A DNA stretch of 56,929 nucleotides from Vicinamibacteria bacterium (GCA_022820825.1 JAJEEU010000092.1:1-56929); one strand, 5' to 3'; shown: positions 34,916 through 45,251, numbered from the stretch's first letter. The notes: generated by a model not told the origin, from the sequence alone. Numbers and translations: made by a program.

Positions 34916-35072
34916 ATGCCTTCCCGTGCGGTGGCATTCCCTTTACCGCCTCAGGCCTGCGGGCAACTGATCAGCGCCTAGATCGTACGGGAGCGCACAC
35001 GTCCCGCTGGAACACCGTGTTATCAGTTGCAATCGTGGCCTTGGCGGCCGCGCCCGTGACCGAACAGACCAG

Positions 35073-35483
35073 ATGAGCGAGCAGGACCCCTCGGCGCGTC
35101 AGCCGGACCAACCCGATCCGGCCGTCGAGTCGCCCGAAGAGTCGACCGCTGCGGAGCAGCAGCCCGATCCGGCCGAGGAATGGCCGGTGCGCCGGGCGTT
35201 GATCCGGGCCACACTCACGCCGCAGGACGGTGCGCCGCCCGCGCAGCGCGAGCCGCCGGTGTTCACCATGCACCAGCAGACGCGCGGCGGAGCCGGGGGC
35301 AACCGCGCCAACGGCAACGTGCGCAACAGCCGCTCCGCCTGGGACAACGGCAATTCCAACCGGGGGAACGAGAAGGGCAATTCGTCCCGTGCGTCCCGGC
35401 GCAATGACCGGGGCGGACAGCCCCGCAACGGGTCGCAGTCCCGGTCGGCGTCGTCACGCCGCGGCCGGGGCCGCTCGCGCTGA
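35073..35483 (+). CDS. Small disordered basic protein, possibly RNA-binding
   Basis: The 136-residue protein has an acidic Pro/Gln/Glu-rich N-half, a short ordered-looking stretch (WPVRRALIRATLTPQDG), and a C-half of Asn, Gly, Arg and Ser (GGNRANGNVRNSRSAWDN ... RRGRGRSR). The tail recalls RGG/RGN-type RNA-binding tails of nucleic-acid proteins, but no folded domain was recognised. The gene ends 8 bases before fabI, so they may be cotranscribed. It could be a lineage-specific protein; translation is not proven. Confidence 0.5.
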   Translation: MSEQDPSARQPDQPDPAVESPEESTAAEQQPDPAEEWPVRRALIRATLTPQDGAPPAQREPPVFTMHQQTRGGAGGNRANGNVRNSRSAWDNGNSNRGNEKGNSSRASRRNDRGGQPRNGSQSRSASSRRGRGRSR

Positions 35484-35491
35484 CCCCCTCG

Positions 35492-36268
35492 ATGGGCGCC
35501 CTCGACGGCAAGACCGGCCTCGTCGTCGGCATCGCCAACAAGCGCTCGCTCGCCTGGGCCATCGCGCAGGCCGCCGACGCCGCCGGCGCCCGCCTGACGC
35601 TCAGTTACGCCAACGAGCGGTTCGGCGAGAAAACGCGCGCCCTGGCCGAGACCCTGAGCCGGCCCGCGCACCTGGTCGGCTGCGACCTGACGCGCGACGA
35701 GGAGATCGACGCGCTGTTCGCGGCCGTCGAGGCGGAGCACGGCGGGCTGGACTTCCTGGTGCACGGTGTCGCCTTCGCGTCGCGCGAGGCCATCTCGGAG
35801 CCGTTCTCGCAGACCATTCGCGCCGATTTCCTGCAGGCGCTCGACATCAGCACCTATTCGCTGGTGGCCCTGGCCCGCGGAGCCGCGCCGCTGATGGAGC
35901 GCCGCGGCGGCGGCAGCATCGTGACGCTGACCTACCTCGGCAGCGATCGCGTCTTCCCGAACTACAACGTCATGGGCGTGGCGAAGGCGGCGCTGGAGGC
36001 TGCGGTCCGCTACCTGGCGGCCGACCTCGGCCCGCGCAACATCCGCGTCAACGCCGTCTCGGCCGGGCCGATCAAGACGCTGGCAGCGGCCGGCATCTCG
36101 GGCTTCGGCAGCATCCTGCAGCACTACCGTGACAGGGCGCCGCTGCGGCGCACGGTGGATGCGGCGGAGGTGGCCGACGCTGCGGCGTTCCTGCTCTCTC
36201 CGGGAAGCCGCGCCGTGACCGGTGAGGTGTTCATGGTCGACGCGGGCTACCACACCACCGGCATGTAG
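35492..36268 (+). CDS. fabI: Enoyl-ACP reductase (NADH)
   Basis: The 258-residue short-chain dehydrogenase-like protein reduces trans-2-enoyl-ACP in fatty acid elongation. VVGIANKRSLAWAIAQ is the FabI form of the NAD motif (G-I-A-N-x-R-S-I/L-A-W), and the active site Tyr-x6-Lys is in NYNVMGVAKAALE. Its Tyr and Lys spacing separates FabI from general SDRs. SAGPIKTLAAAGI is the flexible substrate loop that also binds triclosan-like inhibitors in the family. Confidence 0.96.
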   Translation: MGALDGKTGLVVGIANKRSLAWAIAQAADAAGARLTLSYANERFGEKTRALAETLSRPAHLVGCDLTRDEEIDALFAAVEAEHGGLDFLVHGVAFASREAISEPFSQTIRADFLQALDISTYSLVALARGAAPLMERRGGGSIVTLTYLGSDRVFPNYNVMGVAKAALEAAVRYLAADLGPRNIRVNAVSAGPIKTLAAAGISGFGSILQHYRDRAPLRRTVDAAEVADAAAFLLSPGSRAVTGEVFMVDAGYHTTGM

Positions 36269-36277
36269 GCGCCAACC

Positions 36278-36541
36278 ATGTCCGGCCTGCGTCGCGCGCG
36301 CGGTCTGCTGCTGCGCGTGGCGTTCGCCCGCAGCGCCGCGGTCGCGGCCGGCGTCATGCTGCTGGCCGTCTTCGGCGTGCTGCGCGTGTTCGACTTCGGT
36401 TGGGAGTCCTGGGTGTCGGACGGGGTCGCGCTGGTGCTCGGAGCCTCCGGGGCCGCGCTCCTGCTGGCCGCTGCAACCGGCCGCCGTCCCGACTGGATCG
36501 ACCCCGACGACCCGCCGGACGGCGGATCGGAGGGCGGGTAG
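36278..36541 (+). CDS. Small two-helix membrane protein
   Basis: The 87-residue protein has two predicted membrane helices (about residues 14-37 and 47-67) separated by FDFGWESWVSD, and a short acidic, Pro/Asp/Gly C-terminus. No family was recognised. It lies between fabI and the deoxyhypusine-synthase-like gene, same direction, 9 and 12 bases apart, so it is likely in the same transcript. Confidence 0.6.
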   Translation: MSGLRRARGLLLRVAFARSAAVAAGVMLLAVFGVLRVFDFGWESWVSDGVALVLGASGAALLLAAATGRRPDWIDPDDPPDGGSEGG

Positions 36542-36553
36542 TACACTACGGCC

Positions 36554-37666
36554 GTGCCGCACCGGGGAGCGGGCGCCGCAGGCGCCGGACAGAAGCAATT
36601 CCTCAGCGGAGCGCCGATCCGCTACTACCGGCCGCGCGGAAGCGCCGAGGTGCGGCAGCTTGTCGACGACGGCTTCCAGGCGTTCAACGCCGGCCGTCTG
36701 TCGGAAGCGTGCCGCGTATACGCCGACCGGATGCTCGACCCGGCGCACGACACGACCATCGGGTTGACGCTGGCCGGGGCGATGACACCCGCTGGTCTCG
36801 GAGGGTGCGTCATCGAGTTGATGGAGCGGGGGCTGGTCGACTTCGTCATCAGCACCGGCGCCAACCTGTACCACGACCTGCACTACGCCCTCAACTTCAC
36901 GCTGCACCGCGGCTCGCCGTTCCTCGATGACGTGGAGCTGCACGCGCAAGGCGTCATCCGCATCTACGATGTCCTGTTTCCTGCCGAGGTATTGCTCGAG
37001 ACCGACGCCTACATCCGGGACTTCCTGGCGCGGGAGGGCTTCGAGGGGCCCGTATCGTCCGCCGCGCTGCACAACCGGATCGGGCGGGATCTGCTCCGGC
37101 GCCAGCCCGCCTGCGAGGAGCACTCGGTGCTGGCCAAGGCGGCGGCGGCCGGCGTGCCGATCTACACGTCGTCGCCGGGCGACAGCTCGATTGGCATGAA
37201 CCTCGCCGCACACGCGCTGCTCGACGACGGGCGGTGCATGGTGGATCCCAACCGGGACGTGAACGAGGTGTGCGCGATCGTGCTGGCGGGGGAGAAGAAC
37301 GGCTGCGTGATAGTGGGCGGCGGCTCGCCCAAGAACTTCTATCTCCAGGGGCAGCCGACCCTGTGGGAGGTGTACGGCATTCCAAAGGGCGGCAACGATT
37401 ACTTCGTGCAGCTCACGACCGATCAACCGGTGTGGGGCGGGCTGTCGGGCGCCACGCCGGCCGAGGCGGTCAGTTGGGGCAAGGTCAACCCCGGCCGGCT
37501 GCCGGACACGGTGACTGCCTACTGCGACGCCACCATCGCGTTTCCGCTGCTGTGCGAGTACGTAGTCGGCTCCGCGCACGGCCGCCGCGAGCGCAAGGGG
37601 CTGACGGGGCGCCTCGACGATCTCCTGGCCGGGCTGAAGCGCCAGGCGGAAGCCGCGCGCTCCTGA
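36554..37666 (+). CDS. Deoxyhypusine synthase-like protein
   Basis: The 370-residue protein has the deoxyhypusine synthase pattern: LTLAGAMTPAGLGG, DFVISTGANLYHDLHYA (NAD-binding, His/Asp), TSSPGDSSIGMNLA, and GGGSPKNFYLQGQPT with Lys at the place of the active-site Lys, then LSGATPAEAVSWGKV. In eukaryotes and archaea the enzyme modifies eIF5A with spermidine; bacteria lack eIF5A, so bacterial homologues are thought to act on polyamines (for example homospermidine formation) or are uncharacterised. No polyamine gene is adjacent. The start is GTG at 36554. Confidence 0.85.
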   Translation: MPHRGAGAAGAGQKQFLSGAPIRYYRPRGSAEVRQLVDDGFQAFNAGRLSEACRVYADRMLDPAHDTTIGLTLAGAMTPAGLGGCVIELMERGLVDFVISTGANLYHDLHYALNFTLHRGSPFLDDVELHAQGVIRIYDVLFPAEVLLETDAYIRDFLAREGFEGPVSSAALHNRIGRDLLRRQPACEEHSVLAKAAAAGVPIYTSSPGDSSIGMNLAAHALLDDGRCMVDPNRDVNEVCAIVLAGEKNGCVIVGGGSPKNFYLQGQPTLWEVYGIPKGGNDYFVQLTTDQPVWGGLSGATPAEAVSWGKVNPGRLPDTVTAYCDATIAFPLLCEYVVGSAHGRRERKGLTGRLDDLLAGLKRQAEAARS

Positions 37667-37680
37667 GCACCGCCGTTCCG

Positions 37681-38394
37681 CTATTGCCCCGTCGCGACGT
37701 TCTCCGGCCGCCAGGCGTAGGGCGCCGGGTCCTCGACGCCGGCCGCATCGAACGCCTGCAGCCGCTCGCGGCACTTGCTGCAGCGCCCGCAATGCTCCAC
37801 GCCGGCCGGATTCATGCACGACAGCGTCAGCTCCCACGGGACGCCGAGTCTGGCCCCGATCCGGATGACGTCCGGTTTGTCGAGCTGCGCGAACGGCGCG
37901 GTGACCTCTATCGCATGGTCGAGGCCGAGCGACAGCGCATGGCCCAGCGCCGCGAAGAACTCCGGGGTGGCGTCGGGAAACGGATTGCCGGCGAGCGGCC
38001 CCACCGCGATCTTCGAGATGCCGTGCAGTGCGCAGTACACCGCCGACTTCGAGAGCAGCAGCACGTTCCGCCCGACGAGATACACGTCACTGTCGGGGGT
38101 GTTGTACGCCGGCGGCGCGCCGCGCACCGCCCAGTGCGTCGGGGGGTACACGTCCGTCACGGGCTGCTCGACCCGGACGAGCGGCGTCACGCGGGAGGAA
38201 TAGGCCGGCGCGGCCAGCAGCCGGGCGACGCGCGCCTCCTCCGCCTGCTCCCATGCGAGTCCGGCGCTGACGTATACGGGCTGCACCGCGCCCGACTGCG
38301 CCTCGTGCGCCACGAGCACGGCGCTGTCGAGGCCGCCGGAGCAGAGCACCGCCGTCACGCCGCCTTGACCGTCATTCGAACGCTTCACTACCAT
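37681..38394 (-). CDS. queC: 7-cyano-7-deazaguanine synthase
   Basis: The 237-residue enzyme makes preQ0 from carboxy-deazaguanine with ATP. AVLCSGGLDSAVLVAH is the PP-loop (SGGLDS), and the C-terminal zinc site is CMNPAGVEHCGRCSKC. A YLVGRNVLLLSKSAVYC block and PFAQLDKPDVIRIG are typical. The start is ATG at 38394, 36 bases from divergent queD; a longer upstream frame is antisense to queD and rejected. No queE or queF is nearby. Confidence 0.94.
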   Translation of the reverse strand: MVVKRSNDGQGGVTAVLCSGGLDSAVLVAHEAQSGAVQPVYVSAGLAWEQAEEARVARLLAAPAYSSRVTPLVRVEQPVTDVYPPTHWAVRGAPPAYNTPDSDVYLVGRNVLLLSKSAVYCALHGISKIAVGPLAGNPFPDATPEFFAALGHALSLGLDHAIEVTAPFAQLDKPDVIRIGARLGVPWELTLSCMNPAGVEHCGRCSKCRERLQAFDAAGVEDPAPYAWRPENVATGQ

Positions 38395-38396
38395 GA

Positions 38397-38412
38397 GCCG
38401 CTGGCCAGCGGC
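38397..38412. promoter_or_regulatory. 16-bp perfect palindrome between queC and queD
   Basis: GCCGCTGGCCAGCGGC is a complete inverted repeat and nearly fills the 36-base gap between the two divergent queuosine genes. Its position suits an operator controlling both. The binding protein is unknown, and in DNA of this GC content a chance palindrome cannot be excluded. Confidence 0.4.
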
Positions 38413-38430
38413 CCCACGATAACGGATTCC

Positions 38431-38835
38431 ATGTACTCGGTCACCAAACGGATCGAATTCTGCTACGGCCACCGGCTGCTCGAGTACGACGGGGTCTGCA
38501 AGCATCCCCACGGCCACAACGCCGTCGCCGAGATCGAGGTGCGGGCAACTGCGCTCGATGCGCGCGGGATGGTCTACGACTTCGGCGACATCAAGCGCGT
38601 GGTCAAGGGGTGGATCGACCGCGAGCTCGACCACCGCATGATCCTGCGGCGGGACGATCCCCTGCTGGAGGCGTTGCGGGCGCTCGGCGAGCCGGTCTTC
38701 GTCGTTGACAGCAACCCCACGGTCGAGCATATCGCCCGGGTGATCTTCGAGCAGACCCGCACGCTGGGGTTCCCGGTCGTCCGCGTGACGGTCTGGGAGA
38801 CGCCGGCCTCGTTCGCGACGTATGTCGGCGATTAG
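38431..38835 (+). CDS. queD: 6-carboxy-tetrahydropterin synthase
   Basis: The 134-residue protein belongs to the PTPS/QueD family, which converts dihydroneopterin triphosphate in deazapurine synthesis. Zinc ligands are in CYGHRLL and KHPHGHN, the catalytic Cys precedes the latter (GVCKH), DFGDIKRVVKGW, ELDHRMIL and NPTVEHIARVIFEQ follow, and VWETPASFATY holds the conserved Glu. It is divergent from queC and converges on dtxR with a 4-base overlap. Confidence 0.94.
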   Translation: MYSVTKRIEFCYGHRLLEYDGVCKHPHGHNAVAEIEVRATALDARGMVYDFGDIKRVVKGWIDRELDHRMILRRDDPLLEALRALGEPVFVVDSNPTVEHIARVIFEQTRTLGFPVVRVTVWETPASFATYVGD

Positions 38836-39518
38836 CCTTCCGGTTCCGCCGGAGCGACCTGCAGCTTGGCCGCGGCGCGCATGCCGATCGTGATCTTCGC
38901 GTCACGCTTGCCGCGGACGACAACCTGATCGGCCGCGTCGTCACGGGCCTCGATGCGCAGCTTCTGGCCCGGCTTGAGGCTGTTCCCCTCGAGGAAACGC
39001 AGGAACGCCGCATCCTGATCGGTCACCCGCGTCAGCACGACCGGCGTACCGAGCGGGCAGGTCAGCAGCGTCTGGTAGTCGCGGACGACCATCGACCCGC
39101 TGGAATCCGGTATCGGATCGCCGTGGGGGTCGGTCGCCGGACGCCCCAGCATGTTGTCGATCCGATCGATCAGCTTGTCCGAGGCGGCGTGCTCCAGGCG
39201 CTCGGCCTCGTCGTGCACCTCGGCCCAGCTCATGCCGAGCACCTTGACGAGAAACAGCTCGATCAGCCGGTGCCGCCGAAGCACCAGCGCCGCCAATTTC
39301 TCGCCCGCCGGCGTCAGCCGCACGCCGGCGTAGGGCTCGTAGTGGACCAGCCCGGACTCCGCCAGCGCCTTGACCATGGTCGTGGCCGTACCCGGCACCA
39401 CGTTGAGCGCCTGGGCGAGGTGCCCCATCGGTACCAGCCGTCCGTGGTCGCGCTGGGCGGCCTGCGCCTTGTAGATGGTCTTCAGGTAGTTCTCGACCGT
39501 ACTCGATGGCAGCGGCAT
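38832..39518 (-). CDS. DtxR/MntR-family metal-dependent regulator
   Basis: The 228-residue protein has an N-terminal winged HTH (STVENYLKTIYKAQA ... PGTATTMVKALAESGLV), a dimer and metal-binding domain (RHRLIELFLVKVLGMSW, HDEAERLEHAASD, LGRPATDPHGDPIP) and a C-terminal SH3/FeoA-like domain (about 150-225). The family represses metal uptake when Fe(II) or Mn(II) is bound. It is divergent from the FeoA-DtxR fusion and feoB, which are its obvious targets. Confidence 0.93.
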   Translation of the reverse strand: MPLPSSTVENYLKTIYKAQAAQRDHGRLVPMGHLAQALNVVPGTATTMVKALAESGLVHYEPYAGVRLTPAGEKLAALVLRRHRLIELFLVKVLGMSWAEVHDEAERLEHAASDKLIDRIDNMLGRPATDPHGDPIPDSSGSMVVRDYQTLLTCPLGTPVVLTRVTDQDAAFLRFLEGNSLKPGQKLRIEARDDAADQVVVRGKRDAKITIGMRAAAKLQVAPAEPEG

Positions 39519-39543
39519 CGTTCCGTTTTCAGTTCACTGCAGC

Positions 39544-39572
39544 TTGACTTGTCACGTTTTCCGTGTCAACAT
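39544..39572 (+). promoter_or_regulatory. Candidate promoter with overlapping dyad for the feo unit
   Basis: TTGACT (39544-39549) is 17 bases from CAACAT (39567-39572), a fair promoter. Overlapping it is the imperfect dyad TTGTCACG-N5-CGTGTCAA (39549-39569; 7 of 8 pairs), a plausible site for the divergent DtxR-type regulator. The site does not match the classic DtxR consensus closely. Confidence 0.45.
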
Positions 39573-39640
39573 GCCCGGGTTTTGAGTGGTCAAAAAACAA
39601 AGTCGCTGGATTTCGAACTCGTCTCGCTGAACGTTTTCCC

Positions 39641-40683
39641 ATGGTGGAACCCGGGTTTGCACTGGCGGTCTTCGCCGGCCTGTGCCTGTTGCTCGCCGCG
39701 CTGCTGTGGCCGGAACGGGGCCTGCTGCCGCGCTGGCTGCAGTTCGCCCGTCTGAGCGAGCGGGTCCGGCTGGAGGACGCGCTGAAGCACGTGTTCGCCT
39801 GCCGGCAGGAGCAGCAGGCGTGCACGGTCGACAGCCTGGCCGGGCATCTCGCGGTGCCGTCCGGTGAGGCCGCGGCGCTGCTGACCCGCCTCGCCCGCAT
39901 GGGGCTCCTGCGGATGGAGCCGGATGGGCCGGCGCTGACCGCCGAGGGTGCGCGTTCGGCCGTGCGGATCGTGAGGATCCACCGGCTGTGGGAACGCTAC
40001 CTTGCCGACCGCACGGGCGTGCCGCCTGCGAAATGGCACGACCAGGCCGAGCGGATGGAGCATGCGCTGTCCACGGAGCAGGCCGACGCCCTGGACGCCC
40101 GGCTCGGACGGCCCGCCTGGGACCCGCATGGCGACCCCATCCCGGATGCATCCGGCAGCATGCCTCCCGCGCCCGGCATCGGGTTGCCGGCGGCGACGCC
40201 CGGCCGCGCGGTGGAGATCGTGCACATGGAAGACGAGCCGCCGCAGATCTACGACGCGCTGCTCGCCGACGGGCTCGTTCTCGGCGGCCGCCTGGAGATA
40301 GTCGAGCGGTCGGACGAGGGAGTCCGCGTGCGCGCGGGCGGGCGCGACTGGACGATAGATCCGGTTGCGGCGCGCAACGTCAACGTCCGCGAGCTGGGGC
40401 CCGACGCGCCGGTCGAGGCGCCCACGGCAACGCTGCGGGACGCGCGGCCGGGCGAGCGCGTGCGGGTCGTGGATATCTCCCGGGCCTGCCAGGGACCCCA
40501 GCGCCGCCGGCTGCTTGACCTCGGGGTTGTCAAGGGCGCCGAGATCGTGCCCGAGCTGGTGAGCGCAGCAGGCGATCCCGTCGCCTACAGCATCCAGGGC
40601 GCGCTGGTCGCGCTGCGCAGCCAGCAGGCGGCCTGGATTCGGGTCGACCGGAACGGTGCGGGCGCCCGGCCGGAGGTCGCCTG

Positions 40684-40684
<1 letters not shown>
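39641..40684 (+). CDS. Membrane-anchored DtxR-like protein fused to two FeoA domains
   Basis: The 347-residue protein has an N-terminal membrane helix (FALAVFAGLCLLLAALLW, residues 5-22). A degenerate winged HTH (about 45-105) and a DtxR-like dimer domain (RIHRLWERYLADRTGV, WHDQAERMEHALS, LGRPAWDPHGDPIP) follow. Two SH3 FeoA-type domains (about 187-255 and 270-340, the second with QRRRLLDLGVVKGAEIV) close the protein. The dimer domain closely resembles that of the DtxR gene next door, so they share ancestry. It overlaps feoB by one base (TGATG). It may act as FeoA, a partner of the FeoB channel, with the old DNA-binding part turned into a sensor. A start at GTG 39563 is possible but would put charged residues before the membrane helix. 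Confidence 0.8.
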
Positions 40685-42912
<2,228 letters not shown>

Positions 42913-42929
42913 AGGTACGATACGGCCCG

Positions 42930-43364
42930 ATGGCCGCGGAGCTGGACGCTTCCAACTGGTCGGGGGAGGGCGACTTCACGCAGCAGCTCGTGGACTGGTG
43001 CGCGGACCAGCCGGCGGTCGCCGCCGTGCGCGTGGAGGACGCGCCGGCCACCCGCTCCGACGTCGAGTACAACTTCGTGAGCAACGAGATCTACCTGCGG
43101 TTCGAGACCCGGGCGCGCGTCGAGCGCGGCCGGCTGTGGAAGGTGCTCCCGATCAACCGCACGGTGGAGGAGAAGCTCACCACGCTCGGCGCGATCGAAT
43201 CCGATCTGACGAGCGCGGAGGAGTTCGGGCCGCCGGACTATGCCGACGAGGGGATGATCCAGTACCTGCGGACGGAAAAGATCATTCCGCCGTACCAGAC
43301 CAAGGGCTACAAGTTGATCGAGCTCGTTCGGATCTACGAGGCCGGCACGCCGTCTCGTGTATAG
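42930..43364 (+). CDS. Hypothetical protein downstream of feoB
   Basis: The 144-residue soluble protein (MAAELDASNWSGEGDFTQQL...) contains VEYNFVSNEIYLRFETRARVER and PPDYADEGMIQYLRTEKIIPPYQTKGYKLI. No family was recognised. It starts 18 bases after feoB and 8 bases before the next small gene, so all are probably cotranscribed. The coding frame is uninterrupted and codon use resembles neighbours. Confidence 0.6.
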   Translation: MAAELDASNWSGEGDFTQQLVDWCADQPAVAAVRVEDAPATRSDVEYNFVSNEIYLRFETRARVERGRLWKVLPINRTVEEKLTTLGAIESDLTSAEEFGPPDYADEGMIQYLRTEKIIPPYQTKGYKLIELVRIYEAGTPSRV

Positions 43365-43372
43365 GGAGAACC

Positions 43373-43801
43373 GTGGACGTCGGTGACATCCGTAAACGCG
43401 TGCGCCGCACCATTGCCGAGGCACGGACCGCGGCGGCCGAGCGCCGGGCGCAGGTGGCCGCGGCCGAGGAGGACGGCGCCAGGGCGCTTTCGGACGTGGT
43501 CGCGCCGCTGTTCACCACGCTCGCCGCGGCCCTCAAGTCCGAGGGGTACCGCTTCCGGGTGCTCACGCCCGCCGGCGCGGTCCGGCTGGCGGCGGAGTCG
43601 TCGGCCGACGACTACATCGAGGTGACCCTCGACACCACGCGCGATGCGCCGGCGCTGGTCGCCCGCATCAGCCGCGCGTGGGGCCGCCGCGTGCTGGTCG
43701 ACGAGACGACGCTCCGCGAGGCGGCTGAAATCGGTGGCCTGACCGCGGAGGACCTGCTGGAGTTCACCCTGGCGCAACTCGCCCCGTTCGTCGGCCGCTG
43801 A
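43373..43801 (+). CDS. Hypothetical helical protein
   Basis: The 142-residue protein starts at GTG 43373, preceded by AGGGAGAACC. It has an N-terminal charged helical part (DIRKRVRRTIAEARTAAAERRAQ), then an alpha/beta part with LTPAGAVRLAAESSADDYIEVTLD and ends LLEFTLAQLAPFVGR. It was not recognised. Its place after feoB and the previous gene suggests the same transcript. Confidence 0.6.
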   Translation: MDVGDIRKRVRRTIAEARTAAAERRAQVAAAEEDGARALSDVVAPLFTTLAAALKSEGYRFRVLTPAGAVRLAAESSADDYIEVTLDTTRDAPALVARISRAWGRRVLVDETTLREAAEIGGLTAEDLLEFTLAQLAPFVGR

Positions 43802-43842
43802 GCGACTGTTACCGCCGGTCGAATACGCCTCGCCCTATCTGG

Positions 43843-44355
43843 TCATGAACCCTTGAGCAGCCGGCGCGCGCGCGCTGCGCGGGCGGGGTCCGGATCGGGA
43901 ACCACCGGCGCCCGCATCAACTCTTCGACGTAGCTCTCCGGTAGGCCGTGCTCGATCGCGCCCGCAACAACGAGGTCGCGGTACCAATCGAAGGGAACGC
44001 GCGATGCGTCGACGTACCGCGCGCCGGCCACGTACGTCATGGCTGTCGCCGTGCGGTCGCCGGCGAGCCGAAGCTCAACGGAGCGGCGAACGTAACCACC
44101 GGTGTGAACGCCCTCGACGCCGTCCAGCCTGGCGCAGTCCGCGTCGGACACCTCGTACAGCACACCGTGCGCCGCCGCGGAGTCGCTGGCTTTCGCAAGA
44201 AGGGTGCACTTGCCGGAACCGTCCGCTCCGATCTTGTGAAATCGCACGACGAATCCAGATGCCGTGGCAAACCCGCATGCGACGGCCGAGGGCGCGCGCG
44301 ACGGATCAATCAGGCGCCGCGTCAGCATGTTGGAACCGTATGCGAAGTACTTCAC
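43843..44355 (-). CDS. Gamma-glutamylcyclotransferase-like protein
   Basis: The 170-residue protein has YFAYGSNML at the N-terminus (the YGSN substrate loop) and DGVEGVHTGGY with Glu81 as the likely catalytic base, the pattern of the GGCT/AIG2-like fold. Such enzymes release 5-oxoproline from gamma-glutamyl amines. It starts with GTG overlapping the stop of the nucleotidyltransferase gene (GTGA), so translation is coupled. Coupling to a nucleotidyltransferase is unusual and may point to a shared defence or toxin role, which is inference. Confidence 0.8.
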   Translation of the reverse strand: MKYFAYGSNMLTRRLIDPSRAPSAVACGFATASGFVVRFHKIGADGSGKCTLLAKASDSAAAHGVLYEVSDADCARLDGVEGVHTGGYVRRSVELRLAGDRTATAMTYVAGARYVDASRVPFDWYRDLVVAGAIEHGLPESYVEELMRAPVVPDPDPARAARARRLLKGS

Positions 44356-44921
44356 CGGATCCGCCGGAATATCTGCTCGAAGCGGGGCAGCAGATCGCTG
44401 CGGGACAGCGCGGCCTCCAGCACCGTAAGGGTCCGCCGCACCTCGTCGAGGTCAATCTCGTCCCGACGCGCCCTGAGCATGCCCTCGACGTCGTTCAGAT
44501 CCGTCGGCCGACCGGCCAGCACCTTCATCGTCACCAGGTCTTCGACGGCGGCGACCGGGACCCGCACCCCATCGAGTGTTCGGGGTTCGGCGCGATCGAG
44601 GATTTGTTCTTCAAGCCCGGGTCCCGCGAGTACTACATCGACAGGCAACCTCGTTGCGGAGTGGACGAGTGGCAGCACGCTGGTCCGGGCAACGAAATCG
44701 TCAGACGCAATCCCGCGCAAGACGAACCCGTGCGCTTCCATCGCCGCGATCAGAGTGGGAATGGAATGCGGCGCAGGGCGGATGGTGACATCGACGTCCG
44801 CCGTCAATCGAGCGACGCCATGAAAAATGGCTGCCTGCGCACCGAACAGATACCAGCGGACGCCGAGCGACTCGAAGCTGGCGGCGAGCGCGGCGAGCAC
44901 CTCACCGACGGGCGAAGGCAT
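44352..44921 (-). CDS. Nucleotidyltransferase of the MNT/AbiEii superfamily
   Basis: The 189-residue protein has WYLFGAQAAIFHGVARLT followed by ADVDVTI, the G-x-x-x-x-H-G and D-x-D signature of DNA polymerase-beta-like nucleotidyltransferases, with a late acidic residue near VPVDVVL, then a helical C-terminal half with RPTDLNDVEGMLRARRD. AbiEii and MNT toxins of this group modify tRNAs or proteins. An 85-residue gene overlaps its start by 20 bases and may be its regulator or antitoxin. Confidence 0.75.
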   Translation of the reverse strand: MPSPVGEVLAALAASFESLGVRWYLFGAQAAIFHGVARLTADVDVTIRPAPHSIPTLIAAMEAHGFVLRGIASDDFVARTSVLPLVHSATRLPVDVVLAGPGLEEQILDRAEPRTLDGVRVPVAAVEDLVTMKVLAGRPTDLNDVEGMLRARRDEIDLDEVRRTLTVLEAALSRSDLLPRFEQIFRRIR

Positions 44922-45159
44922 GGGCCGCGCGGTCCAGTTGCTGCTTCAACCGCAGGAGGTCCGTGAGATCTCGCGCCGAATCGGCAGCCGTAGGCCACTC
45001 CGGCCGGATCCGGCGAGCGTGCTCCCACAACGCTCGCGAGGCATTCACGGTGGCCGATGGACCGCATCTCCCGTACTCGGCTGCCCAGTACGCGGCGTCA
45101 GCATCCCGCACTGCCGCCCAGTCGCGGGTCGTGAACCTCTTCACGTCATCTCGCGTCAT
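44902..45159 (-). CDS. Small protein overlapping the nucleotidyltransferase gene
   Basis: The 85-residue, mostly helical protein (MTRDDVKRFTTRDWAAVRD...) is conserved-looking: many Trp, Tyr and charged residues, and a C-terminal helix LTDLLRLKQQLDRAAHAF. It overlaps the start of the nucleotidyltransferase gene by 20 bases and is read in the same direction, so both are probably cotranslated. A partner or antitoxin role is inferred from position; no known antitoxin domain was recognised. Confidence 0.6.
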   Translation of the reverse strand: MTRDDVKRFTTRDWAAVRDADAAYWAAEYGRCGPSATVNASRALWEHARRIRPEWPTAADSARDLTDLLRLKQQLDRAAHAFARR

Positions 45160-45251
45160 CTCACTCTTGTCCCCGCAAACCGGCGGACAACTGATGCGGC
45201 CGGTCCGTCGCGTCAGCACCGGTACGGTTGGCCGTTCGCTGCCGCGGGCTG

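Noticed and set aside
35099..37837. A 912-residue minus-strand frame and similar long shadows elsewhere
   Set aside because: It is antisense to fabI and the deoxyhypusine-synthase-like gene, with Arg/His/Ala-rich low-complexity content typical of shadow frames.
39544..39569. A TTGAC...GTCAA outer inverted repeat as DtxR box
   Set aside because: Its centre does not coincide with that of the inner CACG/CGTG dyad, so the two cannot form one site; only the inner 8-5-8 dyad was kept as a candidate.
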